A stretch of 64,000 bases of DNA from Lachnospiraceae bacterium UBA3762 (GTDB lineage: Bacteria; Bacillota; Clostridia; Lachnospirales; Lachnospiraceae), in assembly GCA_002371615.1 (NCBI GenBank), contig DFGA01000042.1:102149-166148 (forward strand), read 5' to 3'. Shown here in pieces: positions 34,176 to 44,080 of this stretch; positions within the stretch are counted from its first letter, which is position 1, and each line of letters begins with the position of its first letter. The position numbers and the translations under genes were made by a program. Under the pieces are notes generated by a model. The model worked only from the letters and a program-made list of their open reading frames with translations, was not told where the DNA came from and made no database searches.

Positions 34176-36221
34176 ATGCTTAAAAGATTCGCAGCCGCAG
34201 ATCTTGGCGTGGCGCTGTATCTTTTGTGCGCTTTTATATTCCTCATTGTGCCGATCCCTTCAGCAGTGCTTGATGTTGCTCTTGCCGGCAATATGGCAAT
34301 AGCTTTCGCGGTGCTGTTTAATACGATGTTCGCCAAAGAAGTTCTGGATATGTCTTTTTTCCCGACTCTTTTGCTGTTCACCACCATATTCCGTATATCG
34401 CTTAACGTTTCATCAACGAGACTGATACTCTCGACCGGATCCCCCGGTAACGTTGTTGAGACATTCGGCTCATTCGTCGGCGGCGGCGATCTCGTTATGG
34501 GAACAATAGTATTCATAATTCTGATAATCATCCAGTTTATGGTTATCAACAAAGGTTCGGAAAGAGTTGCCGAAGTTACCGCCAGATTTACTCTTGACGC
34601 CATGCCCGGTAAACAGATGGCTATCGACGCTGATCTTAACACCGGAGCCATTACCGACGAAGAAGCAAAACAAATGCGTGCGAAGATCCAGGAAGAATCA
34701 AGCTTTTTCGGTTCCATGGACGGTGCTGTCAAGTACGTAAAAGGAGACGCTACAGCAGGTCTTATAATAACGTTCGTAAACATTATCGGCGGTATAGCCA
34801 TGGGAATGCTGCGGCAGGGCCTTGATTTTAACGCAGCGATACAGAAGTATACTATTCTTACGATAGGTGACGGACTGGTATCGCAGATACCCTCACTGTT
34901 GATATCTCTTTCGACAGGTATTCTTGTCACAAAGGGTTCAAAGGAAGCGGATTTCGGACAGGTTCTTGTGTCACAGCTTTTCGGAATGCCGAGAGCCATG
35001 TATTTCGTCGGCGGAGTTATATGCTTCCTCGGAATAGTAACACCCCTTAATGCAATACTGTTCCTTGCCGTAGGACTGCTCTTTATCGTATGCGGAAGGA
35101 TCGTTGCAAACAATATAGAAGTTGCGAAGACCGAGAAGACGGTAGATGCCGAAGAAGAGGAAGCGGAGGAAGTCAGGAAACCGGAAAATGTCACTTCGCT
35201 TTTGCAGGTTGACCCGATCGAGCTTGAATTCGGATACGGAATTATTCCGCTTGCCGATGTTAACCAGGGTGGTGACCTTCTTGACAGGGTTGTTATGATA
35301 CGTCGTCAGATAGCACTTGAACTCGGTACGGTTGTTCCGATAATCCGACTTCGTGATAATATACAGCTTAATCCTAACCAGTACATAATCAAGATAAAAG
35401 GTATACAGGTAAGTGAGGGAGAAATACTGTTTGATCATTACATGGCGATGAATCCCGGGTTTGTCGAAGAGGAGATATCGGGCATTCCGACGTTCGAGCC
35501 TTCGTTCCATCTGCCGGCCACATGGATCACGGAATCACAAAGGGAGCGTGCGGAAAGTCTCGGGTATACGGTTGTCGACCCGCCTTCCATCATTGCTACC
35601 CATTTGACGGAGATCATCAGACAGCATATTTCCGAACTTCTTACAAGACAGGATGTTCAGAATCTTGTCAATAATATTAAAGAGAGCAATCCTTCGCTTG
35701 TTGATGAACTGACACCAAAGCTCTTGGGACTCGGGGAAATACAAAAGGTTCTGCAAAATCTCTTAAAAGAGGGTATATCCATAAGAGATCTTCTGACTAT
35801 ATTCGAGACACTGGCGGATCATGCACCCGTCACAAGGGATACGGATGTACTTACGGAATATGTACGGCAAAGTCTGAAGCGTGCGATATCTGCCAAGTAT
35901 TTTGCCGCCAATGAAGCCACAAGTGTAGTGACTCTCGATCCGAAGATAGAGCAGGAGATAATGAATTCGGTCAAGCAGACGGAGCAGGGTGCTTATCTTA
36001 CGCTTGATCCCGAAAGAGTTAAAGAGATAATGAACTCTGTCGGAGATGAGGTGGCCAAGCTCGAGAATCTTGGAAAGAATCCGATTGTGATAACTTCTCC
36101 GATCGTGAGAATGTATTTCAAAAAGCTTACCGAAGACTACTATCCGGATCTTATTGTTGTATCGTATAATGAGATTGACACAAACGTTGAGTTACAGTCG
36201 GTCGGAATGGTAACGGCATAA
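34176..36221 (+). CDS. flhA: Flagellar export gate protein FlhA
   Basis: Largest export gate subunit, using ion flow to move substrates. Eight hydrophobic segments fill about residues 10-305, with the FHIPEP-type signature region TRLILSTGSPGNVVETFGSFVGGGDLVMG and the conserved TARFTLDAMPGKQMAIDADLNTG loop. The C-terminal cytoplasmic docking domain follows to residue 681. flhF begins immediately after the stop. Confidence 0.97.
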   Translation: MLKRFAAADLGVALYLLCAFIFLIVPIPSAVLDVALAGNMAIAFAVLFNTMFAKEVLDMSFFPTLLLFTTIFRISLNVSSTRLILSTGSPGNVVETFGSFVGGGDLVMGTIVFIILIIIQFMVINKGSERVAEVTARFTLDAMPGKQMAIDADLNTGAITDEEAKQMRAKIQEESSFFGSMDGAVKYVKGDATAGLIITFVNIIGGIAMGMLRQGLDFNAAIQKYTILTIGDGLVSQIPSLLISLSTGILVTKGSKEADFGQVLVSQLFGMPRAMYFVGGVICFLGIVTPLNAILFLAVGLLFIVCGRIVANNIEVAKTEKTVDAEEEEAEEVRKPENVTSLLQVDPIELEFGYGIIPLADVNQGGDLLDRVVMIRRQIALELGTVVPIIRLRDNIQLNPNQYIIKIKGIQVSEGEILFDHYMAMNPGFVEEEISGIPTFEPSFHLPATWITESQRERAESLGYTVVDPPSIIATHLTEIIRQHISELLTRQDVQNLVNNIKESNPSLVDELTPKLLGLGEIQKVLQNLLKEGISIRDLLTIFETLADHAPVTRDTDVLTEYVRQSLKRAISAKYFAANEATSVVTLDPKIEQEIMNSVKQTEQGAYLTLDPERVKEIMNSVGDEVAKLENLGKNPIVITSPIVRMYFKKLTEDYYPDLIVVSYNEIDTNVELQSVGMVTA

Positions 36222-37433
36222 ATGATAATCAAAAAGTTTCAGGCAAAAACAGAAGAAGAAGCGGTATCCGCAGCTAAGAAGGAGATGGGGGAGAACGTTG
36301 TCATCATGAGCGTTCGCAGCCTCAAGAAAAAGGGTCTGTTTTCCTTTATGAAAAAACCTGTAGTGGAGGTAACTGTCGGAATGGAGGAAGAGTCCGAACG
36401 ACAGGTATCGGAAAACCCGTTCTCAATGCTCGCAAAGCAGAGCATTAATCGCGGGATGACACAACAATTCTCTGCTGCAAATACGAGGGATATTATAGAG
36501 GATGATGCTTTGCCCGCAAACCATGGAAAGAGCGAGAAAGTAATAGAACAGCGTCTGGATAGTCTGCAGTCTCTTCTTGAGAAGCAGCTTACCCGCCAGC
36601 CCGAGAAGGATGAGTTTGAGAAAAACGAAGAGGAAGATTCTTCGGTTGCTTTTTTAAAACTGATCTACAGTACTCTTATTGATAATGAGGTGGCTGAAAA
36701 GTATGCAAACGAGCTTCTTGATGAGATCGGCAAGATCAATACTCCCAAGTCGAGCGTTGATTTTATACTGGGGAATATTTATCAGAAGATGATACTTAAG
36801 TTTGGACAGCCGGTTACCATCCCCCTCGGACTTGAAAGGCAGCGTGTGATTTTCTTCATAGGTCCCACGGGTGTCGGTAAGACGACAACGATTGCAAAAC
36901 TTGCATCAAAACTGTGTGTCAATCACAAGAAAAAGGTTGTACTTCTTACAACCGACACATACAGGATAGCAGCGGCCGAGCAGCTTCGGACTTATGCAAG
37001 TATTCTCGATGTTCCGTTCAGGGTGATATATACGGAAGAAGAGATGGTTGCCGCGTTATCCGATTACAAAGAGTACGATTATATTCTGGTCGATACCGCC
37101 GGACATTCGCAGCATAATGAAGCCCAGAAAGAATCTATGGCTCATTTCCTGTCGTGTATTGATGACACCGTTGACAAGGATACGTATCTTGTGGTGAGCG
37201 CGACAACAAAGTACAGGGATCTGTTGGCGATTGCCGATGCCTATTCGGAATTTACCGACTATAAGCTTATATTTACCAAACTGGATGAGACTACCACGCT
37301 GGGAAATCTGTTCAATCTGTGCATGCATACCGGAGCTTCCATGTCCTATGTGACATGCGGGCAGAATGTCCCTGACGATATAGCTGTTTTCTCGCCTCAA
37401 TCGACTGTAAAGCAACTGCTCGGAGGTAAGTAA
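36222..37433 (+). CDS. flhF: Flagellar placement GTPase FlhF
   Basis: SRP-type GTPase that sets where flagella form. The N-terminal basic/variable domain is followed by NG domains. The P-loop FFIGPTGVGKTTTIAKLA has its lysine at residue 220; later GTPase motifs TTDTYRIAAAEQLRTYA, DTAGHSQHN and TKLDETTTLG are present. Length 403 residues. The flhG start overlaps its stop by one base. Confidence 0.96.
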   Translation: MIIKKFQAKTEEEAVSAAKKEMGENVVIMSVRSLKKKGLFSFMKKPVVEVTVGMEEESERQVSENPFSMLAKQSINRGMTQQFSAANTRDIIEDDALPANHGKSEKVIEQRLDSLQSLLEKQLTRQPEKDEFEKNEEEDSSVAFLKLIYSTLIDNEVAEKYANELLDEIGKINTPKSSVDFILGNIYQKMILKFGQPVTIPLGLERQRVIFFIGPTGVGKTTTIAKLASKLCVNHKKKVVLLTTDTYRIAAAEQLRTYASILDVPFRVIYTEEEMVAALSDYKEYDYILVDTAGHSQHNEAQKESMAHFLSCIDDTVDKDTYLVVSATTKYRDLLAIADAYSEFTDYKLIFTKLDETTTLGNLFNLCMHTGASMSYVTCGQNVPDDIAVFSPQSTVKQLLGGK

Positions 37434-38308
37434 TGGATCAGGCAGAAGGACTTCGCAATATAATAAAGCAAAATGCCATAAACTCCCGTCCGGTTGCCAG
37501 AGTCATTACGGTTACAAGCGGAAAGGGCGGCGTCGGAAAATCGAATGTTTCCATTAATCTTGCGGTGCAGTTCAGACGGATGGGAAAAAAGGTGATCATT
37601 TTTGATGCCGATTTCGGAATGGCCAATATAGAGGTTATGTTCGGAGCGATCCCCAAGCATAATCTTGCTGATCTTATATACCACGGAATGAATATTCGGG
37701 ATATAATAACAACGGGACCGATGGACATAGGGTTTATTTCCGGAGGCTCGGGTATCGCCAGTCTTTCCAATCTCGGAAAGGATTATATTGATTATCTTAT
37801 CAAAAACCTTGCGGAGCTTGATTATCTTGCGGATGTGATAATCATTGATACGGGAGCGGGAATAAGTGATGCGGTTCTGGAATTCCTGGTTGCAAGCGGA
37901 GAGATAATACTTGTTACGACACCCGAACCGACTTCGATCACGGATTCCTATTCACTGCTTAAAGCATTAGGCAGACATCCGAAGTTTGACAGGGGTAATT
38001 CGGCTATTAAAGTAGTTGCAAATAAGGTCGGAAGCTTTGAGGAAGGCAGACAGCTTTATATTAAACTAAATGCGGTCGTCGGAAGGTATCTTAAGATTCC
38101 GCTGAATCTTGTCGGTGTAATACCGGAAGATCACGAACTGGTCAAAGCGGTAATGGGGCAGATGCCTATCTCGATACAGAATCCGAATGCGAAGAGTGCG
38201 CAGGCATTTGCGGATCTGGCGCAGGCACTTGAAACAAATGCAACTGATCCGATATATCATAAAAGGGGAATGTCGGGATTTTTCGCATCAATGATCAGAA
38301 ACAGATAA
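37433..38308 (+). CDS. flhG: Flagellar number regulator FlhG (MinD-like ATPase, YlxH)
   Basis: MinD/ParA-type ATPase that activates FlhF and limits flagellar number. The deviant Walker A motif TSGKGGVGKSNVS has K31 and K36. DADFGMANIEVMFG and VIIDTGAGISDAVLEF follow, and the C-terminal helix GMSGFFASMIRNR could bind membrane. An N-terminal DQAEGLR motif, known to activate the FlhF GTPase in Bacillus, is visible at residues 2-8. Length 291 residues. Confidence 0.96.
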   Translation: MDQAEGLRNIIKQNAINSRPVARVITVTSGKGGVGKSNVSINLAVQFRRMGKKVIIFDADFGMANIEVMFGAIPKHNLADLIYHGMNIRDIITTGPMDIGFISGGSGIASLSNLGKDYIDYLIKNLAELDYLADVIIIDTGAGISDAVLEFLVASGEIILVTTPEPTSITDSYSLLKALGRHPKFDRGNSAIKVVANKVGSFEEGRQLYIKLNAVVGRYLKIPLNLVGVIPEDHELVKAVMGQMPISIQNPNAKSAQAFADLAQALETNATDPIYHKRGMSGFFASMIRNR

Positions 38309-38329
38309 CAAAGGGGAGAAGGTACACAC

Positions 38330-39058
38330 ATGATTTCAAAATTTGTTCAGATCGGAAACAAGATAGAGATAGAGTCTATCAAGAAAACAACAGGTGAACT
38401 CGGTGAGGTTACACGCAAAACTTACAGAAGCGAACTGTATGATATAGAAAGCGAAGATGTGATCAAGATCGCAATGCCCATGGAGCAAAGCAAAGTCGTA
38501 CTTCTGCCGGTTGATGCGGAGTACAGCCTGTGCTTTTACACATCAAACGGCCTGTACCAGTGCCTTGCCCGGGTAATAGAAAGATATAAGAGCAATAACC
38601 TGTTTGTGCTTTCCATGGAACTTGAAACAGACCTTCAGAAGTATCAGCGAAGGGAATACTATCGTCTTAATACGGTGCTTGACATGAAGAGTAAAGCAAT
38701 AGACGACAATGCGGACAGGAAGAGCCTTGAACAGGTACATTTTATAGATACCGATCTTACGTTTGATAACGGTACGATGGTTGATATAAGCGGGGGAGGA
38801 GCAAGGTTCATCTCCAAGGTCAGGTATACGGAAGGCTCACTGATCAGATTTGTATTTTCCCTGTTTGTAAATGGTCAGGTAACGGAATATAAGCTTATCG
38901 GTAAAGTTTTAAAATCTTCTCCCATGGAAAACCGGGACGATTCTTTTGAGAACAGAATTCAGTTTGTCAATATGGTAAATGATGACAGGGAGAGCATTAT
39001 AAAGTATATTTTTGAAGAGGAACGTAAGATGAGACACCGTGAAAGAGGAACGTTTTAG
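38330..39058 (+). CDS. YcgR-like PilZ-domain flagellar brake protein
   Basis: Cyclic-di-GMP-binding protein that slows the motor. The N-terminal YcgR/YpfA-like domain is about 95 residues, then the PilZ domain with the two nucleotide-binding motifs: QRREYYR (R107, R108, R112) and DISGGGARF (D152, S154). At 242 residues it is a normal size. It lies between flhG and cheB, a position shared with other clostridia. Ligand residues are intact, so second-messenger control of swimming is likely. Confidence 0.88.
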   Translation: MISKFVQIGNKIEIESIKKTTGELGEVTRKTYRSELYDIESEDVIKIAMPMEQSKVVLLPVDAEYSLCFYTSNGLYQCLARVIERYKSNNLFVLSMELETDLQKYQRREYYRLNTVLDMKSKAIDDNADRKSLEQVHFIDTDLTFDNGTMVDISGGGARFISKVRYTEGSLIRFVFSLFVNGQVTEYKLIGKVLKSSPMENRDDSFENRIQFVNMVNDDRESIIKYIFEEERKMRHRERGTF

Positions 39059-39084
39059 TTGCAGAAAAGGGGTTTTAGGGAAAA

Positions 39085-40254
39085 ATGAAGAAAAAAATTC
39101 TTATCGTCGATGACTCTGCACTCATGAGAAGAGTCTTTTGTGATATAATAAACTCCGATGACAGGTTTGAGGTTGTAAATACTGCAACTGACGGCGCTGA
39201 AGGCTTCAAATTCATCTGTGAGAAAGAGTATGATGCGGTAGTACTTGACGTATATATGCCGAGGATGACCGGAATACAGATGCTCCAGGAGATGCAGAAG
39301 TCTCATGTGAGCGCCAGAGTCATGATGTCGAGCACCACAACCGGTGAAGGAGCCAGAGAAACTCTTGATGCGCTGACACTCGGGGCTATTGATTTTATCA
39401 AGAAGCCCGAAAATGTGGCAAACGCGAAAGACGAGAACTTCTCCAAGAAATTTCTGGATCTTCTGTATGTTGTATCGTGTGCACCGATGCCGCACTTCGG
39501 AGGTGCGACTCTTCCGGCAAGAGGCGGCAGGGAACACGGACAGACCTTTACAAAAAGGTTCGATGTTAACATACATACTACCGCGGATCAGCTTGCGAGG
39601 GCCAGAAGCAAGGTTACGAGCACCACTATCGCAACGCCTCCGGATGTCAAGTTAAGGAAGGTCGAACACAGAGGTCACAGAAAGATAGTTGCTATCGCAA
39701 GTTCCACCGGGGGACCGAAAGCGCTTCATGACGTTATTCCATACCTTCCCGGTAATCTTCCTGTCCCGGTACTGCTTGTACAGCATATGCCGCAGGGATT
39801 TACTGCTTCTCTTGCAAACAGGCTTAACGAGATATCAAAGGTCAAAGTTAGCGAGGCGGTCAACGGAGAGAGGATAGAGCCGGGTCATGTGTATATCGCT
39901 CCGGGTGGTGTACATATGAAACTGGAAAAGAAAAACGGCGCACATTGTATCAAGTATTCCGACGAACCTACAAGAGAGGGTGTCAAGCCATGTGCCAACT
40001 ATATGTATGAATCCCTGATAGATTGCGATTATGATGAGATCATATGCGTAGTGCTTACCGGCATGGGTGCGGACGGAACAGCCGGAATCAAAAATCTCGA
40101 CCTGAAAAAACAGACATATATCATCGCGCAGGATCAGAGCACCTGCACAGTATACGGAATGCCAAAGGCTATCGCTATGACAGGACTTGTCAGCGAGGTT
40201 GTTCCGCTCAAAGACATAGCGGAGCAGATTACTAAGAACGTGGGGGTACACTAA
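39085..40254 (+). CDS. cheB: Chemotaxis protein-glutamate methylesterase CheB
   Basis: Removes methyl groups from chemoreceptors. The receiver domain has D9/D10 and phosphoacceptor D55 (AVVLDVYMPRMTG). After a linker, the esterase domain starts near residue 200 with the catalytic Ser (IASSTGGPKAL), His (VQHMPQGFTASLANRL) and Asp (TGMGADGTAG) in order. Length 389 residues, somewhat longer than usual because of the linker. cheA follows after two bases. Confidence 0.97.
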   Translation: MKKKILIVDDSALMRRVFCDIINSDDRFEVVNTATDGAEGFKFICEKEYDAVVLDVYMPRMTGIQMLQEMQKSHVSARVMMSSTTTGEGARETLDALTLGAIDFIKKPENVANAKDENFSKKFLDLLYVVSCAPMPHFGGATLPARGGREHGQTFTKRFDVNIHTTADQLARARSKVTSTTIATPPDVKLRKVEHRGHRKIVAIASSTGGPKALHDVIPYLPGNLPVPVLLVQHMPQGFTASLANRLNEISKVKVSEAVNGERIEPGHVYIAPGGVHMKLEKKNGAHCIKYSDEPTREGVKPCANYMYESLIDCDYDEIICVVLTGMGADGTAGIKNLDLKKQTYIIAQDQSTCTVYGMPKAIAMTGLVSEVVPLKDIAEQITKNVGVH

Positions 40255-40256
40255 TC

Positions 40257-42407
40257 ATGGATGTAAGCCAATATCTCGGAATTTTCCTGGATGAAACAAA
40301 CGAACATTTACAGACTCTTTCCGACCAGCTTATGATACTGGAAAATGAGCCGGAAAACGAAGATACCATTAATGAGATCTTCCGTGCGGCGCATTCGCTG
40401 AAAGGTATGGCCGGAACAATGGGCTACAAGAGGATGCAGAATCTGACCCATGACATGGAGAATGTTTTCTCCGAAGTCCGCAACGGTAAGATCAAAGTTG
40501 ACGGACACATGGTTGATATTCTGTTCCAGGCTCTTGATGCTCTCGAAGAGTACAGGGAGAATATTTCCGAAAACCAGGATGAAGGAACAAACGATAACGA
40601 GCCCATCATTAAGGAACTTCAGGCTATTCTTAACGGCGAGTCCGCAGAGGCTTCCGATGACAAAAAAGATGAGCCTGAGAGCGCATCTGCTGAAGCAGCT
40701 TCCGACAGCGCCGAGAATTCATCGGGATCGGAAGAAGGAAAGTGGAACGACATCGTTCTTCACGAGCCTGAGCAGCACGTGATCTCGGAAGCTATCAAGA
40801 ACAGTCAGAAGGTATACGGATTTACCGTATATATTCAGGAGTCATGTATCCTTAAAGCTGCAAGAGCATTTCTTGTATTCAAGGCTCTTGAAGAGCTCGG
40901 TGAGGTTATCATTTCAGAGCCCTCGGTTCAGGATATAGAGGATGAGAAGTTTGATTTTGACTTCTCTTTGTATTTCGTTACCGATTCACCTATCGATAAA
41001 GTCAAAGAAGCAATCATGAGCGTTTCCGAGATAGATCATGTTATAGGCGATGTGATCGATATGGACAAGGCGAAGATTGCAAACGAAGACGATGAAGAGG
41101 AAGCAGCCGCGGCTCACGAAGCAGAAGTCAAGGAAACTTCAGCGAAGAATGCTCCCGCAGCAAGCAGCGCACCGGCTCCCGCAGCACCTGCCGCAAAAGA
41201 CAACAAGGGCGCGGATAACAAGAAGAATGCCGGAGCCAATAAGCCCGCGGTTAACCGTACGGTTCGTGTTGATATCGAAAAACTCGATGTACTGATGAAC
41301 CTTGTCAGCGAGCTTATCATTGCCAAGAACTCCCTTGTAAGCTTCGCAACAAGCGATAATCAGAATTCCCATACAGGATTTAATGAACAGATCGAATACC
41401 TTGAGAGCGTAACCACAAACCTTCATGAGTCTGTCATGAAAGTTCGAATGGTTCCTATTGAGAGCGTTGTTAACAAGTTCCCCCGCATGATAAGAGATCT
41501 CTCCAAGAAGCTGGATAAGCAGATGGAACTTCATATGTCGGGTGAGGAGACAGAACTTGACCGTACTGTTGTTGATGAGATCGGAGATCCTCTGATGCAC
41601 CTGCTCCGTAACAGTGCAGACCACGGTCTTGAGCATATTGACGTCCGCAGGGAGCGCGGTAAGAGCGATGTCGGACAGATATATCTCAATGCATATCAGG
41701 ATGGTAACAACGTTGTAATTGAAGTTAAGGATGACGGTAACGGTATTGATACCGAAGCCGTTAAGAGAAAAGCGATCGAACGCGGAACTATCACTCCCGA
41801 ACAGGCTGAGACCATGAATGAGAAGGAGATCATCGATCTTCTGTTCCTTCCGAGCTTCTCTACGGCGAAAGTCGTTTCGGACGTATCGGGAAGAGGTGTA
41901 GGTCTTGATGTTGTAAGAAGCAAGATCGGTGCTCTCGGCGGTGATGTATCCGTCAAGACAAAGCTTGGCGAGGGAAGCACATGGACGATCCGTCTTCCTC
42001 TTACTCTTGCTATCATTCAGGCTCTCATGGTTGTTATCGGGGATGAGAAGTATGCGATATCACTCGGAAGCATTCAGACCATAGAGGATGTTGCCGAAGA
42101 AGACATCAAGTATGTTGAAGCAAGAGAAGTTATCAATCTTCGTAATACAGTTATCCCGATCATTAGACTTCGTGATGTTCTCGGAGTTGAGACCGAAAAA
42201 GAGGTCGGATCCAATCTGGTCGTTATCATCGTTAAGAAGGGTGATCAGCTGGCAGGTCTTGTTGTTGACGAACTTATCGGACAGCAGGAGATCGTTATCA
42301 AGTCACTCGGAAAATACATCAACTGCAGCAGCCGCCTGATCTCGGGCGCAACCATCCTCGGCGACGGTGAGGTTGCTCTGATACTTGATGCTAACGTTCT
42401 GATATAG
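40257..42407 (+). CDS. cheA: Chemotaxis histidine kinase CheA
   Basis: Phosphorylates CheY and CheB in response to receptors. P1 domain with phosphorylated H46 (IFRAAHSLKGMAG), P2 CheY-binding domain at about residues 180-265, an Ala/Pro-rich linker (about 275-335), P3 dimerisation, P4 ATP-binding domain with RNSADHGLEH and GRGVGLDVVRSKI, and C-terminal CheW-like P5 domain. Length 716 residues. cheW begins 18 bases later. Confidence 0.98.
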   Translation: MDVSQYLGIFLDETNEHLQTLSDQLMILENEPENEDTINEIFRAAHSLKGMAGTMGYKRMQNLTHDMENVFSEVRNGKIKVDGHMVDILFQALDALEEYRENISENQDEGTNDNEPIIKELQAILNGESAEASDDKKDEPESASAEAASDSAENSSGSEEGKWNDIVLHEPEQHVISEAIKNSQKVYGFTVYIQESCILKAARAFLVFKALEELGEVIISEPSVQDIEDEKFDFDFSLYFVTDSPIDKVKEAIMSVSEIDHVIGDVIDMDKAKIANEDDEEEAAAAHEAEVKETSAKNAPAASSAPAPAAPAAKDNKGADNKKNAGANKPAVNRTVRVDIEKLDVLMNLVSELIIAKNSLVSFATSDNQNSHTGFNEQIEYLESVTTNLHESVMKVRMVPIESVVNKFPRMIRDLSKKLDKQMELHMSGEETELDRTVVDEIGDPLMHLLRNSADHGLEHIDVRRERGKSDVGQIYLNAYQDGNNVVIEVKDDGNGIDTEAVKRKAIERGTITPEQAETMNEKEIIDLLFLPSFSTAKVVSDVSGRGVGLDVVRSKIGALGGDVSVKTKLGEGSTWTIRLPLTLAIIQALMVVIGDEKYAISLGSIQTIEDVAEEDIKYVEAREVINLRNTVIPIIRLRDVLGVETEKEVGSNLVVIIVKKGDQLAGLVVDELIGQQEIVIKSLGKYINCSSRLISGATILGDGEVALILDANVLI

Positions 42408-42424
42408 TAGGAGGAGATGATAAA

Positions 42425-42886
42425 ATGGATGCGTTAAATATCGCAAGAGAATATGACAGTGTTCAGTATATTGTTATCAAGATCGGAGAGGAACAGTACG
42501 GTATAGATATCAGCTACATCGATAATATCGTTAGAATGCAGAGCATTACGAGAGTTCCTCACGTGCAGCCGTATTTCACAGGTGTTATCAACATCCGAGG
42601 CGAGGTTGTTCCGGTAATGAGTATTCGTGTTAAGATGGGTCTTGAGCCGGATGAATACACGAACAAGACAAGGATCATAATCGTTAAGATGGAGAATAAC
42701 GCTCCTATCGGACTTATAGTTGATGAAGTAAGAGAAGTTGTTACTCTCGACGAAAGATCGATCGACGAAGTCATTCATGACAGTAAGGTTGACGAGACAT
42801 TTATTAACGGAATTGGCAAGAATGGCGATACACTTATCTCACTTCTTGATCTTAATGCTGTTATCAGCGAAAAGGATAATTCATAA
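42425..42886 (+). CDS. cheW: Chemotaxis coupling protein CheW
   Basis: Links receptors to CheA. The 153-residue protein is a single CheW domain with the hallmark GVINIRGEVVPVMSIRVKMGLE. Strong TAGGAGGAG site before the start. One base separates it from cheC. Confidence 0.97.
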   Translation: MDALNIAREYDSVQYIVIKIGEEQYGIDISYIDNIVRMQSITRVPHVQPYFTGVINIRGEVVPVMSIRVKMGLEPDEYTNKTRIIIVKMENNAPIGLIVDEVREVVTLDERSIDEVIHDSKVDETFINGIGKNGDTLISLLDLNAVISEKDNS

Positions 42887-42887
42887 T

Positions 42888-43505
42888 ATGGCAAAAGTTG
42901 ATCTTAACAATATGGAAGGGGTATACTTTGATGTACTCCGTGAAATAGGTAATATCGGGGCGGGGAATGCAACTACCGCCCTTGCTCAGATGCTGAATAC
43001 CAAAGTCGACATGCATGTTCCGAAGGTTGATCTTCTGGAGTTTTCCGAAGTCGGCGAGGCTATGGGCGGAGAAGAGCAGATAATGGCCGGTATATACCTT
43101 ATAGTTGAAGGAGATATTTCCGGTTCAATAATGTTTCTGCTGGAAAAATCATCTGCGAAGGCTCTTGTTGCAAAACTTATGGGAACAACAAGTGAGAATC
43201 CCGACGGTGAGTTTGATGAGATGGAACTGTCGGCACTTAAGGAGATCGGTAATATTATTACCGGTTCTTATCTGTCGTCGCTCTCAACACTTACTAACCT
43301 TAATATACATCCTACACCGCCCGATATCTGTATAGATATGTGTGGCGCTATTTTATCGGTTCCGGCAATAGAGTTTGGAGCGATCAGTGACAAGATGCTT
43401 CTGATCGCCACGGAATTTACGGATGATATTAAGCTTGAGGGCTATTTCATACTTGTTCCGGATCTTGAGTCATATGATAAGATCCTGACATCGCTTGGAA
43501 TGTAG
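42888..43505 (+). CDS. cheC: CheY-P phosphatase CheC
   Basis: Dephosphorylates CheY and works with CheD in adaptation. The ATG at 42888 is chosen because the protein then starts just before the first phosphatase helix; longer in-frame starts lie inside cheW. Both active-site helices are present: LREIGNIGAGNATT (E19, N22) and LKEIGNIITGS near residue 118. Length 205 residues. Confidence 0.96.
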   Translation: MAKVDLNNMEGVYFDVLREIGNIGAGNATTALAQMLNTKVDMHVPKVDLLEFSEVGEAMGGEEQIMAGIYLIVEGDISGSIMFLLEKSSAKALVAKLMGTTSENPDGEFDEMELSALKEIGNIITGSYLSSLSTLTNLNIHPTPPDICIDMCGAILSVPAIEFGAISDKMLLIATEFTDDIKLEGYFILVPDLESYDKILTSLGM

Positions 43506-43533
43506 CAGGCTGATAGGATGAATGGCGATTTGC

Positions 43534-43552
43534 ATGTGCGATGCACATTTTT
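43534..43552 (+). terminator. Weak hairpin with T-run between cheC and cheD
   Basis: ATGTGC, loop GAT, GCACAT followed by TTTTT. The six-base stem is too weak for a strong terminator, but it may reduce transcription into cheD and sigD. Confidence 0.35.
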
Positions 43553-43575
43553 ACTAAGTATATCAGAGGAAGCAA

Positions 43576-44061
43576 ATGAGTGAAATGATTAAGGTGGGCA
43601 TGGCGGACTTGAAGTTATGCAAAGCACCGGATGCCATTACAACGCTTGGTCTTGGATCTTGCGTAGGGATAGCCATCAGGGATCCCATTACAAAGATCGG
43701 AGGTCTTGCGCATATTATGCTGCCGGACAGTGGCAACTTTGAAAATCATAACAGTATACCCAAATTTGCGGACACGGGTACAAAAGAGCTGGTCAGAATA
43801 ATAGTGGCTGCCGGAGGAAACAGGTCAAGGCTTGTTGCCAAGATAGCCGGAGGGGCCCAGATGTTTGCTTTTCAGAGCAAGAATGAGATGACCGCAGTCG
43901 GACAGAGAAATGTTGACGCAGTCAAAAAAGTCCTTGCCGAGCTCAAGATACCGATACTTGCCAGTGATACGGGACTCAACTTCGGACGTACCGTTGAATT
44001 CTATCCCGAAACCGGAGACTATGTGATCAAGGCAGTCGGTAAAGGGGTTAAGACAATTTAG
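43576..44061 (+). CDS. cheD: Chemoreceptor glutamine deamidase CheD
   Basis: Deamidates receptor glutamines and stimulates CheC. The catalytic Cys and His appear in TTLGLGSCVGIAI and IGGLAHIMLPDS; a later AKIAGGAQMF block is conserved. Length 161 residues. Next to cheC as in Bacillus, completing the three adaptation systems except for cheR and cheV, which are not in this window. Confidence 0.96.
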   Translation: MSEMIKVGMADLKLCKAPDAITTLGLGSCVGIAIRDPITKIGGLAHIMLPDSGNFENHNSIPKFADTGTKELVRIIVAAGGNRSRLVAKIAGGAQMFAFQSKNEMTAVGQRNVDAVKKVLAELKIPILASDTGLNFGRTVEFYPETGDYVIKAVGKGVKTI

Positions 44062-44080
44062 GAAATGGTCGTTTTTACAT

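Noticed and set aside
34106..35194. 362-codon minus-strand open frame opposite flhA
   Set aside because: It lies fully antisense to a highly conserved gene, is Ser/Ile-rich in the manner of shadow frames, and has no context.
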